Shown piece by piece: positions 46,735 through 55,721 of a DNA stretch of 61,229 nt. The notes beneath the pieces were generated by a model. It did no database searches and was not told the origin of the DNA. It saw only the letters and a program-made list of their open reading frames with translations. Location of the stretch: positions 1 to 61,229 of the forward strand of contig QZLB01000092.1 of NCBI GenBank assembly GCA_004796425.1. The letters run 5' to 3'. How positions within the stretch are numbered: the stretch's first letter is position 1; each line of letters begins with the position of its first letter. The position numbers and the translations under genes were made by a program. Origin of the DNA: Desulfobulbaceae bacterium. Its GTDB lineage: Bacteria; Desulfobacterota; Desulfobulbia; Desulfobulbales; Desulfocapsaceae.

Positions 46735-48285
46735 CTAAAATTTATACCATTTCTTTTTGTGCTGCCAGACAACACTCTTATTTCTTCCTTGTTTTTTTGC
46801 CTCATACAATGCTTCATCAGCTCGGTTGACGAACACAGAATTTGAAAAACTGTCCTCGACAGTGGGGCGGGTTACGGCAATACCAAAACTTGAGGTCAGG
46901 CGATAGCTCTCACTGCCATCATTAAAGACCGACTCCTCAATCTTTTTTCTCAACTTTTCTGATACACTCATGGCCTCCTCTTCATTAGTAGAGGGGAGGA
47001 TGATAGCAAATTCCTCACCACCATAACGGGCAAGCGTATCATATTTCCGTAACTCAGATTGTAATGCCTTGCAGAATTCCTTGAGAATGAAATCTCCTGT
47101 TTGATGGCCAAAATTGTCATTAAAACTTTTGAAATGATCAATATCAGTGATGATCAAAGCAATCGTGGAATCCTGTCTGATTGACCGATCGATCTCATTT
47201 TCCAACGCACTTTGAAAATAGCGATGGTTATATACCTCCGTCAGCCCGTCAACGTTTGCAAGATTATCGAGAAATTTATTCTTCTCTTCAAGTTCACGGG
47301 TAAGGTTTTCAAGCTCAATTTTTGCCTGAACGAGTTGCTTGTTCATCTGGTCATAATCCAGATTAAGAAGACTCAGTTTGATATTTGCTTCTTGAAGAAT
47401 TTCCTGGATAGATTTGGTGTCTTTGATTTTCAATCCAAAATATTCACCTGCCTGAACAACTTTAAAGTGGACTTCCTCAAGAATGTTCTCAATATGTTGA
47501 TTCGATAGTCCGAGGAGTTTTTTCGCCTCTTTACGAAATTGCTTGTGATAGTCTTCAGGTTTGTTGGAAAAAAGGATATTGATCAACAGATCTGAGAGGT
47601 AGACTGCTTTTATGGTTGCCAGTATCGTTTTATCACCTTCGCGGTATTGAGAAGGATCATGGTGATAAATAATCGGTTGCAGCAGCACGTTGGGAAAGCC
47701 CCAACTTCGTGCGACCTCAAAACCGATATAGCAATGGTCGGTACCGATAATTGATTCTTCAGTACCAAGAGGGTCGTGCTGATCATCAGTGATGGCCTCA
47801 AGCACACGTTCATATTCATCAGGGAAGGTACGGGCAAAGATCAGCTCTCCCAGGTTTTGAAGTAAACCGGAAATAAAGACCTCTTCGGTGTCTGCACCTT
47901 TCACTTTCTCAAGGATGATTTTAGAAGCAACCGCCGAGGCCAATGACCGTTCCCAGAATTTTTCAAAATTAAATTTAGAAGGTTTTCTCCCCCCCTTCAT
48001 GCTCAGAAAGGAAAATGACAGTACAAGACTTCGGACTGCATTTGTACCGAGTACTGAGACTGCCTGTTTGATTGAGCCAATTTGTTGAGGAAAGCTGTAA
48101 AAAGCTGAATTTGATACTTTGAGAATTTTTGAAGAAAGAGACATATCTTGAGACACCAGTTCTGCGATATCAGTCAGGGTTGTCTCTTCTTTTGAAGTCA
48201 GGGAAATAAGTTTTGAGGCAACAGTGGGGAGTGTCGGGAGTTCGTCTGATTCCAGCACCGCTTGAAGGATTTCCTGTTTGTTCAT
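46735..48285 (-). CDS. HDOD-domain diguanylate cyclase (HDOD-GGDEF)
   Basis: A 516-residue signalling protein with no transmembrane helix. An N-terminal HDOD domain spans about residues 15-210 (LPTLPTVASKLISL, VSQDMSLSSKILKVSNSAFYSF, IKQAVSVLG). A coiled-coil linker follows at about 295-345. The C-terminal GGDEF domain begins near DGLTEVYNHRYF, with the metal-site DIDHFKSFND and the catalytic YGGEEFA. A downstream product of the same strand is the Cys-rich hypothetical. It should synthesise c-di-GMP, which could in turn act on the MshEN-like domain of the pilus ATPase (inference). Confidence 0.92.
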   Translation of the reverse strand: MNKQEILQAVLESDELPTLPTVASKLISLTSKEETTLTDIAELVSQDMSLSSKILKVSNSAFYSFPQQIGSIKQAVSVLGTNAVRSLVLSFSFLSMKGGRKPSKFNFEKFWERSLASAVASKIILEKVKGADTEEVFISGLLQNLGELIFARTFPDEYERVLEAITDDQHDPLGTEESIIGTDHCYIGFEVARSWGFPNVLLQPIIYHHDPSQYREGDKTILATIKAVYLSDLLINILFSNKPEDYHKQFRKEAKKLLGLSNQHIENILEEVHFKVVQAGEYFGLKIKDTKSIQEILQEANIKLSLLNLDYDQMNKQLVQAKIELENLTRELEEKNKFLDNLANVDGLTEVYNHRYFQSALENEIDRSIRQDSTIALIITDIDHFKSFNDNFGHQTGDFILKEFCKALQSELRKYDTLARYGGEEFAIILPSTNEEEAMSVSEKLRKKIEESVFNDGSESYRLTSSFGIAVTRPTVEDSFSNSVFVNRADEALYEAKKQGRNKSVVWQHKKKWYKF

Positions 48286-48331
48286 AACATTCTTTTGGGG
48301 TTAAAGTTGGTTATTGCTCACCTGTCCTAAA

Positions 48332-48361
48332 ACTATATCGTTTAACGGATAGTAGATGCAA
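48332..48361 (-). promoter_or_regulatory. weak promoter candidate for HDOD-GGDEF gene
   Basis: On the minus strand TTGCAT (48361-48356) and TATAGT (48337-48332) are separated by 18 bases. The -10 is good and the -35 poor. It lies about 47 bases before the start codon at 48285. Confidence 0.3.
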
Positions 48362-48390
48362 GAAACCGCCTAAAAAAAGCGTATAGATAA

Positions 48391-49431
48391 TCAGTTGTCA
48401 GGGTACCGGCATACCTCTCCACAGAAATTCTTGAACTCTAAATAACCACCCTGAAGCGTCGAGTTATCAGGGAAAAGGGGGATCTTACCTTTCCCACCCG
48501 GTGAGTCGACTGCAAACGTTGGTACTGCCAAGCCGGATACCGAGCCGCTCATAGTTTTGATGATTTCGAAACCTGTCCTCAGTGGTGTTTTGAAATGTCT
48601 GGTTCCCCTGGTGATATCAATCTGAAAAAGGTAATAGGGTTTTACCCGTGCCTTTACCAGTGCTCTCATAAGCGTGGTGATCGTTTTTGCGTCATCATTT
48701 ATTCCCTTGAGTAAGACCGTTTGATTACCCAGCACAATTCCATAATCTACAAGTTTTGCACACGCATTAATAGCGGCCTTTGTGAGCTCAGTAGGATGGT
48801 TGAAATGAGTATTGACATAAAGTGGCCGAAATCGTTGAAGTATTTTGCAGAGTTCGGAAGTTACCCGCATGGGAAGTGTACAGGGAGTTCGAGTACCGAT
48901 TCTGATAACATCAATTGATGGCACAGCGTATATGGCGGAAAGGATTGCTTCCAGGGTGTGATCTTCAAGTAAGAGCGGATCCCCTCCGGAGAGGATCAAT
49001 TCATTAATCTGCGGTTCGTTTCTCAGATAATGGACGACCTCATCAAGGTGTCTTTGGGAGAATACATCATGTTTTTTTCCGACAAGTCTTTTCCTTGTGC
49101 AGAATCTGCAATACATTGCACATTGATTAGAAACTAGTAACAGGGCTCGGTCAGGGTATCTATGAACCAGGTTGGAGACTGGACTGAGGTTGGCTTCGTT
49201 CAGCGGGTCATTGGGAAAGGAGCACGGGGCAATTTCTTCTAAATGAGGTACTGCCTGAAGATAGAGAGGGTCTCCTATCTGCTGAATTAGAGATAAATAG
49301 TATGGGTTTATTCGCAGCGGATATCGCTTCAGAACCAATTCCATGTCATCAGGAAACCGCATTTTAAAATGAGTTTCAAGCTCGCCGATGGTTGTAATGC
49401 TGTCGGCTATAAGTCTTTTCCAGTGGGTCAT
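48391..49431 (-). CDS. KamA-family radical SAM protein (lysine 2,3-aminomutase type)
   Basis: A 346-residue radical SAM enzyme with the cluster motif CAMYCRFCTRKR and the GGDPLLL SAM site. The NTHFNHPTE segment, the FQIDITRG Asp and the FAVDSPGGKGKIP region supply an Asp and the PLP-binding Lys. Those Asp residues are the ones that bind the substrate amino and carboxylate groups in true lysine 2,3-aminomutase. The Clostridium enzyme is about 416 residues, and EpmB, which acts on EF-P lysine, is about 340. It overlaps the Dus gene by 4 bp, so a tRNA or translation-factor link (EpmB-like) is plausible. No epmA or beta-lysine acetyltransferase is nearby. Confidence 0.85.
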   Translation of the reverse strand: MTHWKRLIADSITTIGELETHFKMRFPDDMELVLKRYPLRINPYYLSLIQQIGDPLYLQAVPHLEEIAPCSFPNDPLNEANLSPVSNLVHRYPDRALLLVSNQCAMYCRFCTRKRLVGKKHDVFSQRHLDEVVHYLRNEPQINELILSGGDPLLLEDHTLEAILSAIYAVPSIDVIRIGTRTPCTLPMRVTSELCKILQRFRPLYVNTHFNHPTELTKAAINACAKLVDYGIVLGNQTVLLKGINDDAKTITTLMRALVKARVKPYYLFQIDITRGTRHFKTPLRTGFEIIKTMSGSVSGLAVPTFAVDSPGGKGKIPLFPDNSTLQGGYLEFKNFCGEVCRYPDN

Positions 49432-50399
49432 GACCGGTTGGGACTGATGGGGGGATTGAGCTCATCAATTGGCTCTGGGAAGATTTCAAAAAGCTCATCA
49501 AAACTTTTCGCGTCGTAAATTGATTTTCGCAAACTTGAACTCCCTGCAAAGCCCTTAAAGTATCGTCCAAGATGGTTTTTCATCGTTGAGATCCTTCGAT
49601 GAGGCTCGGTAATGTGGGTAATAAATAATCCGATATGAGCGCGAGCAATTTTATTGATCGCTGATAAGTCATCTGGTTTACCTTGAGGATCAAAAACCCA
49701 TGGGTTACCAAGTGCTCCTCTGCCTATCATGATACCATCACAAAAATCCTGAGAGAGTCTGGTCTTACCCTCTGTATAGGATGTAATATCGCCATTACCA
49801 ATCACCGGTATTTGGACTGACTCTTTGACCGATTTTATAATCTCCCAGTCGGCACGACCGGTAAAAGCCTGTTTCCAGGTTCTGCCGTGGACGGTAATTG
49901 CTGCAACCCCCTGGTCTTGTGCCATTTTTGCAAAATTGCATGCGTTTAAGTTTGAACTATCCGTACCAGCCCTGATTTTTAAGGTAACCGGGAATTTAGC
50001 ATTCTTGATCACCTGCCTGATGATTTCCCGGGCCTTTGTAGGATTGCTCATCAGAGCAGCTCCTGCACCTCTCCTGGTGACTTTTTTGACAGGGCAGCCC
50101 ATATTGATGTCGAGTAAATCCATATCCCAATCTGAGAGAATGGCAGCGGCCTCACCCATGATATTTGGGTCGGCACCAAACAGTTGGAATGAGACCGGAC
50201 GTTCTTCTGCACAGGATTTTAATAAAGAAAGTGTTTTTTGTTGCTGATAGACAACACCATGGCAGGAGATCATTTCTGAGACGCACAGCCCGGCACCCAG
50301 AGATTTACAAAGAAGACGAAAGGGGAGGTCACTATAGCCGGCTAAAGGGGCAAGTACAAATGGGTTATCAAGTGATAATCCAGCTATTGTCAAACTCAT
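49428..50399 (-). CDS. tRNA-dihydrouridine synthase (Dus family)
   Basis: A 323-residue flavoenzyme that reduces uridine to dihydrouridine in tRNA. Family motifs are NPFVLAPLAGYSDLPFR at the start, the active-site Cys in NMGCPVKKVTRRGAGAALM, VTLKIRAG, ITVHGRTWKQAFTG and GNGDI. The end is RAHIGLFI...MKNHLGRYFKG. It most resembles the DusB branch. It overlaps the KamA-type gene by 4 bp and is preceded by a terminator-like hairpin that separates it from lptE. Confidence 0.92.
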   Translation of the reverse strand: MSLTIAGLSLDNPFVLAPLAGYSDLPFRLLCKSLGAGLCVSEMISCHGVVYQQQKTLSLLKSCAEERPVSFQLFGADPNIMGEAAAILSDWDMDLLDINMGCPVKKVTRRGAGAALMSNPTKAREIIRQVIKNAKFPVTLKIRAGTDSSNLNACNFAKMAQDQGVAAITVHGRTWKQAFTGRADWEIIKSVKESVQIPVIGNGDITSYTEGKTRLSQDFCDGIMIGRGALGNPWVFDPQGKPDDLSAINKIARAHIGLFITHITEPHRRISTMKNHLGRYFKGFAGSSSLRKSIYDAKSFDELFEIFPEPIDELNPPISPNRS

Positions 50400-50426
50400 G
50401 GTGAAAGCATGCTACAAGTAAAATAA

Positions 50427-50461
50427 CAGGCCGACCCTATACAATAGAGCGGATCGGCCTG
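50427..50461 (-). terminator. hairpin terminator downstream of lptE
   Basis: On the minus strand CAGGCCGA (50461-50454) pairs with TCGGCCTG (50434-50427) across a 19-base loop, followed by TTATTTTAC. It starts 20 bases after the lptE stop. The T-run is interrupted, so termination may be partial and allow read-through into the Dus gene. Confidence 0.5.
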
Positions 50462-50480
50462 GAAAAGCGAAAAAAAGGTT

Positions 50481-51005
50481 TTACTGTGCGGAAAATTTCG
50501 TAAGTGCGTCCTGATAAATCTTCTGGGCAAGTTCGTCAATGATGGTGTCAAGCGCTTCATTCTCATTGTCTTTGCTGGCGCTGGCATCACTTTCAACAGT
50601 GTATTCTTCGGTCCACACCTCTGAGGGTTGTTCAATCAGGATTTTGCCACTCTTAAGATCCTTCATGATATATCGAACCTTCAGCTTGATTTTTACCTCA
50701 GAGGTGCTGTTCGAAGAACCAAAGGTGAGACTGGGCAAGTCTATGGAAATAATTTCACCCGCCAGGATGTAGTCAGCCGCTTCCTTTTCTTTGGATATTT
50801 TTAAGGATCCTGATTTCTGGAACCATTTAATGAGGGATTGATAGATTTTGGAATCAAGGGTGAGTTCATTGGTCCGATTGTTCCAACTGGTAGCATATAT
50901 GGTTTTATCAGGCCCGGAATAGACGTAGGGGTTTCTATATCCGCAGGAGACAATCAGCATAACGGTGACAATGATTACAGCGAATGTTTGTATCGTGGTC
51001 TTCAA
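50481..51005 (-). CDS. lptE: LPS-assembly lipoprotein LptE
   Basis: A lipoprotein of 174 residues that plugs the LptD barrel to insert LPS in the outer membrane. From the TTG at 51005 the N-terminus is MKTTIQTFAVIIVTVMLIVSC, a lipoprotein signal peptide ending at the acylated Cys of SCGYRNPY. AAAAGGGTG lies about 5-7 bases upstream of this TTG; an earlier in-frame start at 51101 would put 32 unrelated residues before the signal. The mature part shows the LptE pattern of NRTNELTLDSKIYQSL and DYILAGEIISIDL. The leuS-lptE order matches other Gram-negatives. Confidence 0.85.
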   Translation of the reverse strand: MKTTIQTFAVIIVTVMLIVSCGYRNPYVYSGPDKTIYATSWNNRTNELTLDSKIYQSLIKWFQKSGSLKISKEKEAADYILAGEIISIDLPSLTFGSSNSTSEVKIKLKVRYIMKDLKSGKILIEQPSEVWTEEYTVESDASASKDNENEALDTIIDELAQKIYQDALTKFSAQ

Positions 51006-51081
51006 AGCAGCACCCTTTTGAAAGTAATCAATTTGATATATCGATGGCTTATTACATAACTTGTGCAGAAAAATTCTAGTA

Positions 51082-53574
51082 TCAAACAACAATATTAACA
51101 AGCTTCTTCTTCACGACGATTATCTTTTTGATCGTTTTATCGCCTACAAACTTGAGTACTTGAGCATCTTTGATGGCCAGCGCTTCAAGCTCAGAGTCTT
51201 CGGTGTTCGCAGGTACATCTAATCTGGAGCGAACCTTCCCATTCACTTGAACCACAATGGTCAGTAATTCTTCCTCGGCCGCTTTTTCGTCAAAAGAAGG
51301 CCAATTTGTTTGCTGGGGGGTGCCAGCAAGCCCCATAATCTCCCACATCTCAGAGACGAAATGGGGAATCATCGGGAAAAGCAGAATGAGAATCGTGCGA
51401 ATAGCTTCTTCAATTGTCTGGGCCGATGGACGATCCCGGCGACTTTCCTCGGTCAACGAGGTGAGTGTGTTAAAAAGTTCCATAACTGCGCTGATTGCAG
51501 TGTTAAAGTGGAAATTAGTTTCAATATCATAACTGACCTTTTTTATGGTCTGATGGATCTTTCTGTGCAACGCCCGATCTTGAGATTCGTCATAGGTACT
51601 CTCGGAGGCACCTGTAAGGTTCTCGAGATGATTGTTTATGTATCGATATAATCTATTAATAAAACGACTTGAGCCTTCAACACCTTGTGCGTTCCACTCA
51701 AGATCTCGTTCAGGTGGAGCGGCAAAAAGAGAAAAAAGGCGAACGGTATCGGCACCGTATTTCTGTATCAGCTCATCAGGATCAACCACATTACCCTTGG
51801 ATTTTGACATCTTTGCACCGTCTTTAATTACCATTCCCTGGGTAAGCAGATTTTCAAAAGGTTCATCGATAGTGAGGTAGCCAAGATCCCTGAGCGCTTT
51901 GGTGAAGAATCTCGAATAGAGCAGGTGAAGAATGGCATGTTCGACACCGCCAATGTATTGATCTACTGACAGCCAGTAACCGGTCTCGCTCTTGTCAAGC
52001 GGGCTGTTGAGTTCCTGAGGAGAAGCAAACCGGGCGAAGTACCAGGAGGATTCAACAAAGGTATCCATCGTGTCGGTTTCTCTTCTTGCTGGTTCGTTAC
52101 ACTGTGGACAGGTGGTTTCGTAAAAGTCAGGCCGTTTGCTCAAAGGTAAACATTCATTGTCCAGCTCTGTATTGCCATCGGGCAGGGTTACCGGTAATTG
52201 ATCAAGTGGTACCGGGACCGCACCGCATTTGTCACAGTGGATCATTGGGATCGGTGCACCCCAGTATCGTTGCCTGGAGATACCCCAGTCTCTGAGTCGA
52301 AAGGTTGTTTTCGCGTTGCCAAATCCTTTTTCAGTCGCATGGTCTATGATTGCCTGTTGGGCGTCGATTGAATAGAGTGAGGTGAATTGGCCAGAATCAG
52401 TAAGTTCACCAGGGGCGATGGAAGCTTCTTCCATGGTTGCAGGGTCAAGCTCGGTATCAGGAGGAATAACCACCGGCTTAATCGGTAGATCGTAAGTACG
52501 GGCAAATTCGAAATCTCTCTGATCATGGGCAGGTACTGCCATTACTGCACCGGTGCCATATTCTGCCAAGACGAAATTGGCGATATAGATTGGTACCTGG
52601 GTACCATTAAATGGATTCACGCAATAACGCCCGGTAAAAATACCTTTTTTCTCAGTTTCCTCTTCAGGGCCCAATTTTTTGTTTTCAGCGATAATTTCTG
52701 AGATGAAGGTGCGGATAGTGGCCTCGTCATCGACTCCGGATATTAGCTCGTCTATAAGCGGATGCTCAGCGGCAACTGACATGAATGTCACACCAAATAT
52801 GGTATCGGGACGAGTCGTGAATATTGAGAGGGATTCCGTACTGTCTTTAATTGCAAATTTGCACTCGAGCCCGGTCGATTTACCAATCCAATTTTTTTGC
52901 ATGGTTACGACTTTTTCTGGCCATCCCTTCAACGTATCAAGGTCGCTGAGTAACTCCTCGGCATAGTCGGTAATCTTGAAAAACCAGCCGTTCATATTAC
53001 GAGGCTCAACCGGTTGATCGCATCGCCAACATTCTCCATCAATCACCTGTTCGTTAGCCAGAACAGTTTGGCAGGTTTCGCACCAGTTAACTGTAGTAAC
53101 TTTCTGGTAAACGAGATCATTTTGCAACATCTCGACAAAAATTCTTTGTTCCCACCGGTAATAATCAGGATCGCAGGTGGCAAGTTCACGCTGCCAGTCG
53201 TAAGAAAGACCTAGCTGCCTGAGTTGAGATTTCATGTAATCGATATTTTCATAGGTCCATTTAGCCGGGTGAGTATTATTCTTCTGAGCTGCATTTTCTG
53301 CGGGAAGGCCAAAGGCATCCCAGCCCATGGGATGAAGAACATTGTATCCCTTCAATCGTTTGTATCGGGCGACAACATCACCAATGGAATAATTCCTGAC
53401 ATGACCCATATGGATTCTGCCAGACGGATAGGGGAACATTTCAAGGACATAATATTTCTCTTTCTTATCATCCTGTACTACGCGATCAATGGATGAAACC
53501 AACCAGGTTTTTTGCCATTTTTCTTCGATGGTTTTGAAATCATACCGGTCGGAATTATTCGTGCGTTCTGTCAT
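51082..53574 (-). CDS. leuS: leucyl-tRNA synthetase
   Basis: An 830-residue class I synthetase charging tRNA-Leu. It has the HIGH-type motif FPYPSGRIHMGHVRNY (47-62 region), the CP1 editing domain with TFPDT-like STFTTRPDTIFGVT, MAVPAHDQRDFEFA, and the KMSKSKGN signature. The C-terminal anticodon and tail domain ends in DKTIKKIIVVKKKLVNIVV. Length is normal. GAGGATC precedes the ATG. It lies between dnaB and lptE on the same strand. Confidence 0.96.
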   Translation of the reverse strand: MTERTNNSDRYDFKTIEEKWQKTWLVSSIDRVVQDDKKEKYYVLEMFPYPSGRIHMGHVRNYSIGDVVARYKRLKGYNVLHPMGWDAFGLPAENAAQKNNTHPAKWTYENIDYMKSQLRQLGLSYDWQRELATCDPDYYRWEQRIFVEMLQNDLVYQKVTTVNWCETCQTVLANEQVIDGECWRCDQPVEPRNMNGWFFKITDYAEELLSDLDTLKGWPEKVVTMQKNWIGKSTGLECKFAIKDSTESLSIFTTRPDTIFGVTFMSVAAEHPLIDELISGVDDEATIRTFISEIIAENKKLGPEEETEKKGIFTGRYCVNPFNGTQVPIYIANFVLAEYGTGAVMAVPAHDQRDFEFARTYDLPIKPVVIPPDTELDPATMEEASIAPGELTDSGQFTSLYSIDAQQAIIDHATEKGFGNAKTTFRLRDWGISRQRYWGAPIPMIHCDKCGAVPVPLDQLPVTLPDGNTELDNECLPLSKRPDFYETTCPQCNEPARRETDTMDTFVESSWYFARFASPQELNSPLDKSETGYWLSVDQYIGGVEHAILHLLYSRFFTKALRDLGYLTIDEPFENLLTQGMVIKDGAKMSKSKGNVVDPDELIQKYGADTVRLFSLFAAPPERDLEWNAQGVEGSSRFINRLYRYINNHLENLTGASESTYDESQDRALHRKIHQTIKKVSYDIETNFHFNTAISAVMELFNTLTSLTEESRRDRPSAQTIEEAIRTILILLFPMIPHFVSEMWEIMGLAGTPQQTNWPSFDEKAAEEELLTIVVQVNGKVRSRLDVPANTEDSELEALAIKDAQVLKFVGDKTIKKIIVVKKKLVNIVV

Positions 53575-53621
53575 GAGATCCTCAGTGTATCACGTAAAAG
53601 ATTTAAATGTGAAGCGTGGTT

Positions 53622-55019
53622 TTAAGATGAGCCTTGGAACGATTCCGGTTCTTCGTAATTACTCATATTCTCGAACATCGTATATTCTTTTTTAAAGTAG
53701 AGCGGCACCGTTCCGGTCGGGCCGTTTCTCTGTTTGCCGATGATGATTTCTGCAATACCCTTCTGTGGATTATCTTCCGATTTATTGTAAACCTCATCGC
53801 GGTAAATAAAGCAGATCACATCGGCATCCTGTTCGATCGCTCCGGATTCACGTAAATCTGACATCATGGGACGTTTATCGGTTCTGCTTTCAAGTCCTCG
53901 GTTAAGCTGCGAGAGTGCTAGGACCGGTACCTGGTATTCCTTGGCTACGGCTTTTAAAGAACGAGAGATTTCAGAGATTTCCTGCGTTCGATTCTCACTT
54001 GATCTGCCCTGCATCAGCTGCAGGTAATCAACCAGAATTAGCCCAATATCATGTTGAGCCGCCAGTCTTCTTATTTTCGAGCGCATCTCTAGAACTGAAA
54101 TTGCAGGAGTATCATCAATGTAAATTGGTGCATCGGCCAACATTCCAACAGCCCTGGTCAATCGGGGCCAGTCTTCGTTCTGCAGTTTTCCAGTCCTGAT
54201 TCTCTGCGAGTCTATATGACCTACTGAGCTAAGCAGACGCAAGGTTAATTGCTCTTTTGACATCTCCAGACTGAAGATAGCAACGCCGGTTTTCTCCATC
54301 AGTGCAGCGTGCTGAGCAATGTTCATGGAAAACGCGGTTTTCCCCATTGAAGGCCGACCTGCAAGGATGATTAAGTCAGAAGATTGCAGACCCGCTGTCA
54401 TTCGGTCGATTCCATTGTAACCGGTGGGGACACCAGTAATCATTTCCTTACGCTTATAGAGTTGCTCTACCTTTTCAAAGCAACCTGGAATAATCTCTTT
54501 TAAAGGGGTGAATTTGGTGCTGCTTTTTTTCCCTGCAATATCGAAAATCGCCTGTTCAGCCTCATCCACCAATTGATCGATATCACTTTGATCTTCAAAA
54601 CATCGAGTCGCGATGTCAGAGTTGACCCTGATCAGATTTCTCAAAATGGATTTTTCTCGAACGATTTTCGCATAAGAAGCGATGTTCGCTGTAACAGGTA
54701 CGATTGAGGTGAGGGTCGCAAGATATGCAGCTCCACCAACCGTTTCAAGCGTTTGATTGCTATGTAGATGATTTGTCAGGGTGACAAGATCGTGAGGTTC
54801 ATTTTTCTGAAAAAGGTCTATCAGACCCTGGAAAATGACTTTATGGGGATCACGATAGAAATCTTCAGGTGTTAAGAGATCGACCACCGATATAAATGCT
54901 TTCTCTTTTAGAAGGATTGAACCCAGTACGGATTGCTCAGCCTCCAGGTTGTGCGGTGGAAGTCTGCCGCCCTCAGGGACGCGTGACGTATCTTCTTGAT
55001 TAAATAGACTATTGTTCAT
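53622..55019 (-). CDS. dnaB: replicative DNA helicase DnaB
   Basis: A 465-residue hexameric replicative helicase. The N-terminal domain begins PPHNLEAEQSVLGSILL. The RecA-type ATPase domain has Walker A GRPSMGKTAFSMNIA, Walker B IGLILVDYLQLM and the R-finger region GAIEQDADVICFIYRDE. The rpsF-rpsR-rplI-dnaB order is common in Bacteria. A strong hairpin terminator separates it from rplI, so it may start its own transcript with leuS and lptE downstream. Confidence 0.96.
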   Translation of the reverse strand: MNNSLFNQEDTSRVPEGGRLPPHNLEAEQSVLGSILLKEKAFISVVDLLTPEDFYRDPHKVIFQGLIDLFQKNEPHDLVTLTNHLHSNQTLETVGGAAYLATLTSIVPVTANIASYAKIVREKSILRNLIRVNSDIATRCFEDQSDIDQLVDEAEQAIFDIAGKKSSTKFTPLKEIIPGCFEKVEQLYKRKEMITGVPTGYNGIDRMTAGLQSSDLIILAGRPSMGKTAFSMNIAQHAALMEKTGVAIFSLEMSKEQLTLRLLSSVGHIDSQRIRTGKLQNEDWPRLTRAVGMLADAPIYIDDTPAISVLEMRSKIRRLAAQHDIGLILVDYLQLMQGRSSENRTQEISEISRSLKAVAKEYQVPVLALSQLNRGLESRTDKRPMMSDLRESGAIEQDADVICFIYRDEVYNKSEDNPQKGIAEIIIGKQRNGPTGTVPLYFKKEYTMFENMSNYEEPESFQGSS

Positions 55020-55085
55020 ATAAATGTATCCGTGATAACAAAGGCTATCTTCCTCTGTAATATAATGATATCAGCGTGTCAAAAA

Positions 55086-55124
55086 AAAACACACATGCAG
55101 GAAAGACTCCTAGATGTGTGTTTT
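55086..55124 (-). terminator. rho-independent terminator after rplI
   Basis: On the minus strand AAAACACACAT (55124-55114) pairs with ATGTGTGTTTT (55096-55086) over a 17-base loop, followed by a run of T. The stem is followed by T on both strands, so it could act in either direction. It lies 75 bases after the rplI stop and ends the rpsF-rpsR-DUF2232-rplI transcript. Confidence 0.8.
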
Positions 55125-55198
55125 ATTTCGACGCCCCATGTACATTACAGGTTGCGGATAAACCGATCTGTAACAGACACTAGATAAGCAATCGGTTA

Positions 55199-55651
55199 TT
55201 ACTCACTTTCTTGCGGAACGACCGTCACCTTGATCTCGGTGTTCATTTCGAAACCAACCTTAATGACCACCGAGGTTTCACCCAATGTCTTGATGGGCTC
55301 GCTCAGCAAGATACTACGTTTTTCGACTTCTATTTTATTCTCAGCAAGCTTCTCAGCGATATCACTGACCGTAACCGAGCCGAAAAGTTTGTCATCTTCA
55401 CCAACCAACTGAGCAAATTCGAGATTAATACCGGTCAGTTTTTTGGAAAGTTGTTCTGCCTGCTTTCGTTCTTCATCAAGACGAGCTTGAATCGCGGCTC
55501 TATTTTCTTCTAGTGCCTGAAGATTATCTTGGCTGGCAACCACCGCTTTGCCCTGGGGGAGCAGGTAGTTCCTACCGTAACCAGGTTTGACTTTTACAAC
55601 ATCACCTTCTCTGCCAAGAGAGTCGATCGTTTCTTTTAAGATGAGTTCCAT
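55199..55651 (-). CDS. rplI: 50S ribosomal protein L9
   Basis: A 150-residue two-domain ribosomal protein with the N-terminal MELILKETIDSLGREGDVVKVKPGYGRNYLLP signature. A long helical linker (about 45-75) leads into the C-terminal 23S rRNA-binding domain with EDDKLFGSVTVSDIA. It is last in the rpsF-rpsR-DUF2232-rplI run and is followed by a strong terminator. Confidence 0.97.
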   Translation of the reverse strand: MELILKETIDSLGREGDVVKVKPGYGRNYLLPQGKAVVASQDNLQALEENRAAIQARLDEERKQAEQLSKKLTGINLEFAQLVGEDDKLFGSVTVSDIAEKLAENKIEVEKRSILLSEPIKTLGETSVVIKVGFEMNTEIKVTVVPQESE

Positions 55652-55721
55652 ATTTTACTCCTCTGAAATATATGCTTTTATGACTTTTCAGTTCCCTCAT
55701 CAAACGACTGATCACCGGTTC

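Noticed and set aside
55020-55085. TTGACA right after the rplI terminator as a -35 for dnaB
   Set aside because: The best TATATT lies only 12 bases away; no good spacing, so no promoter is called.
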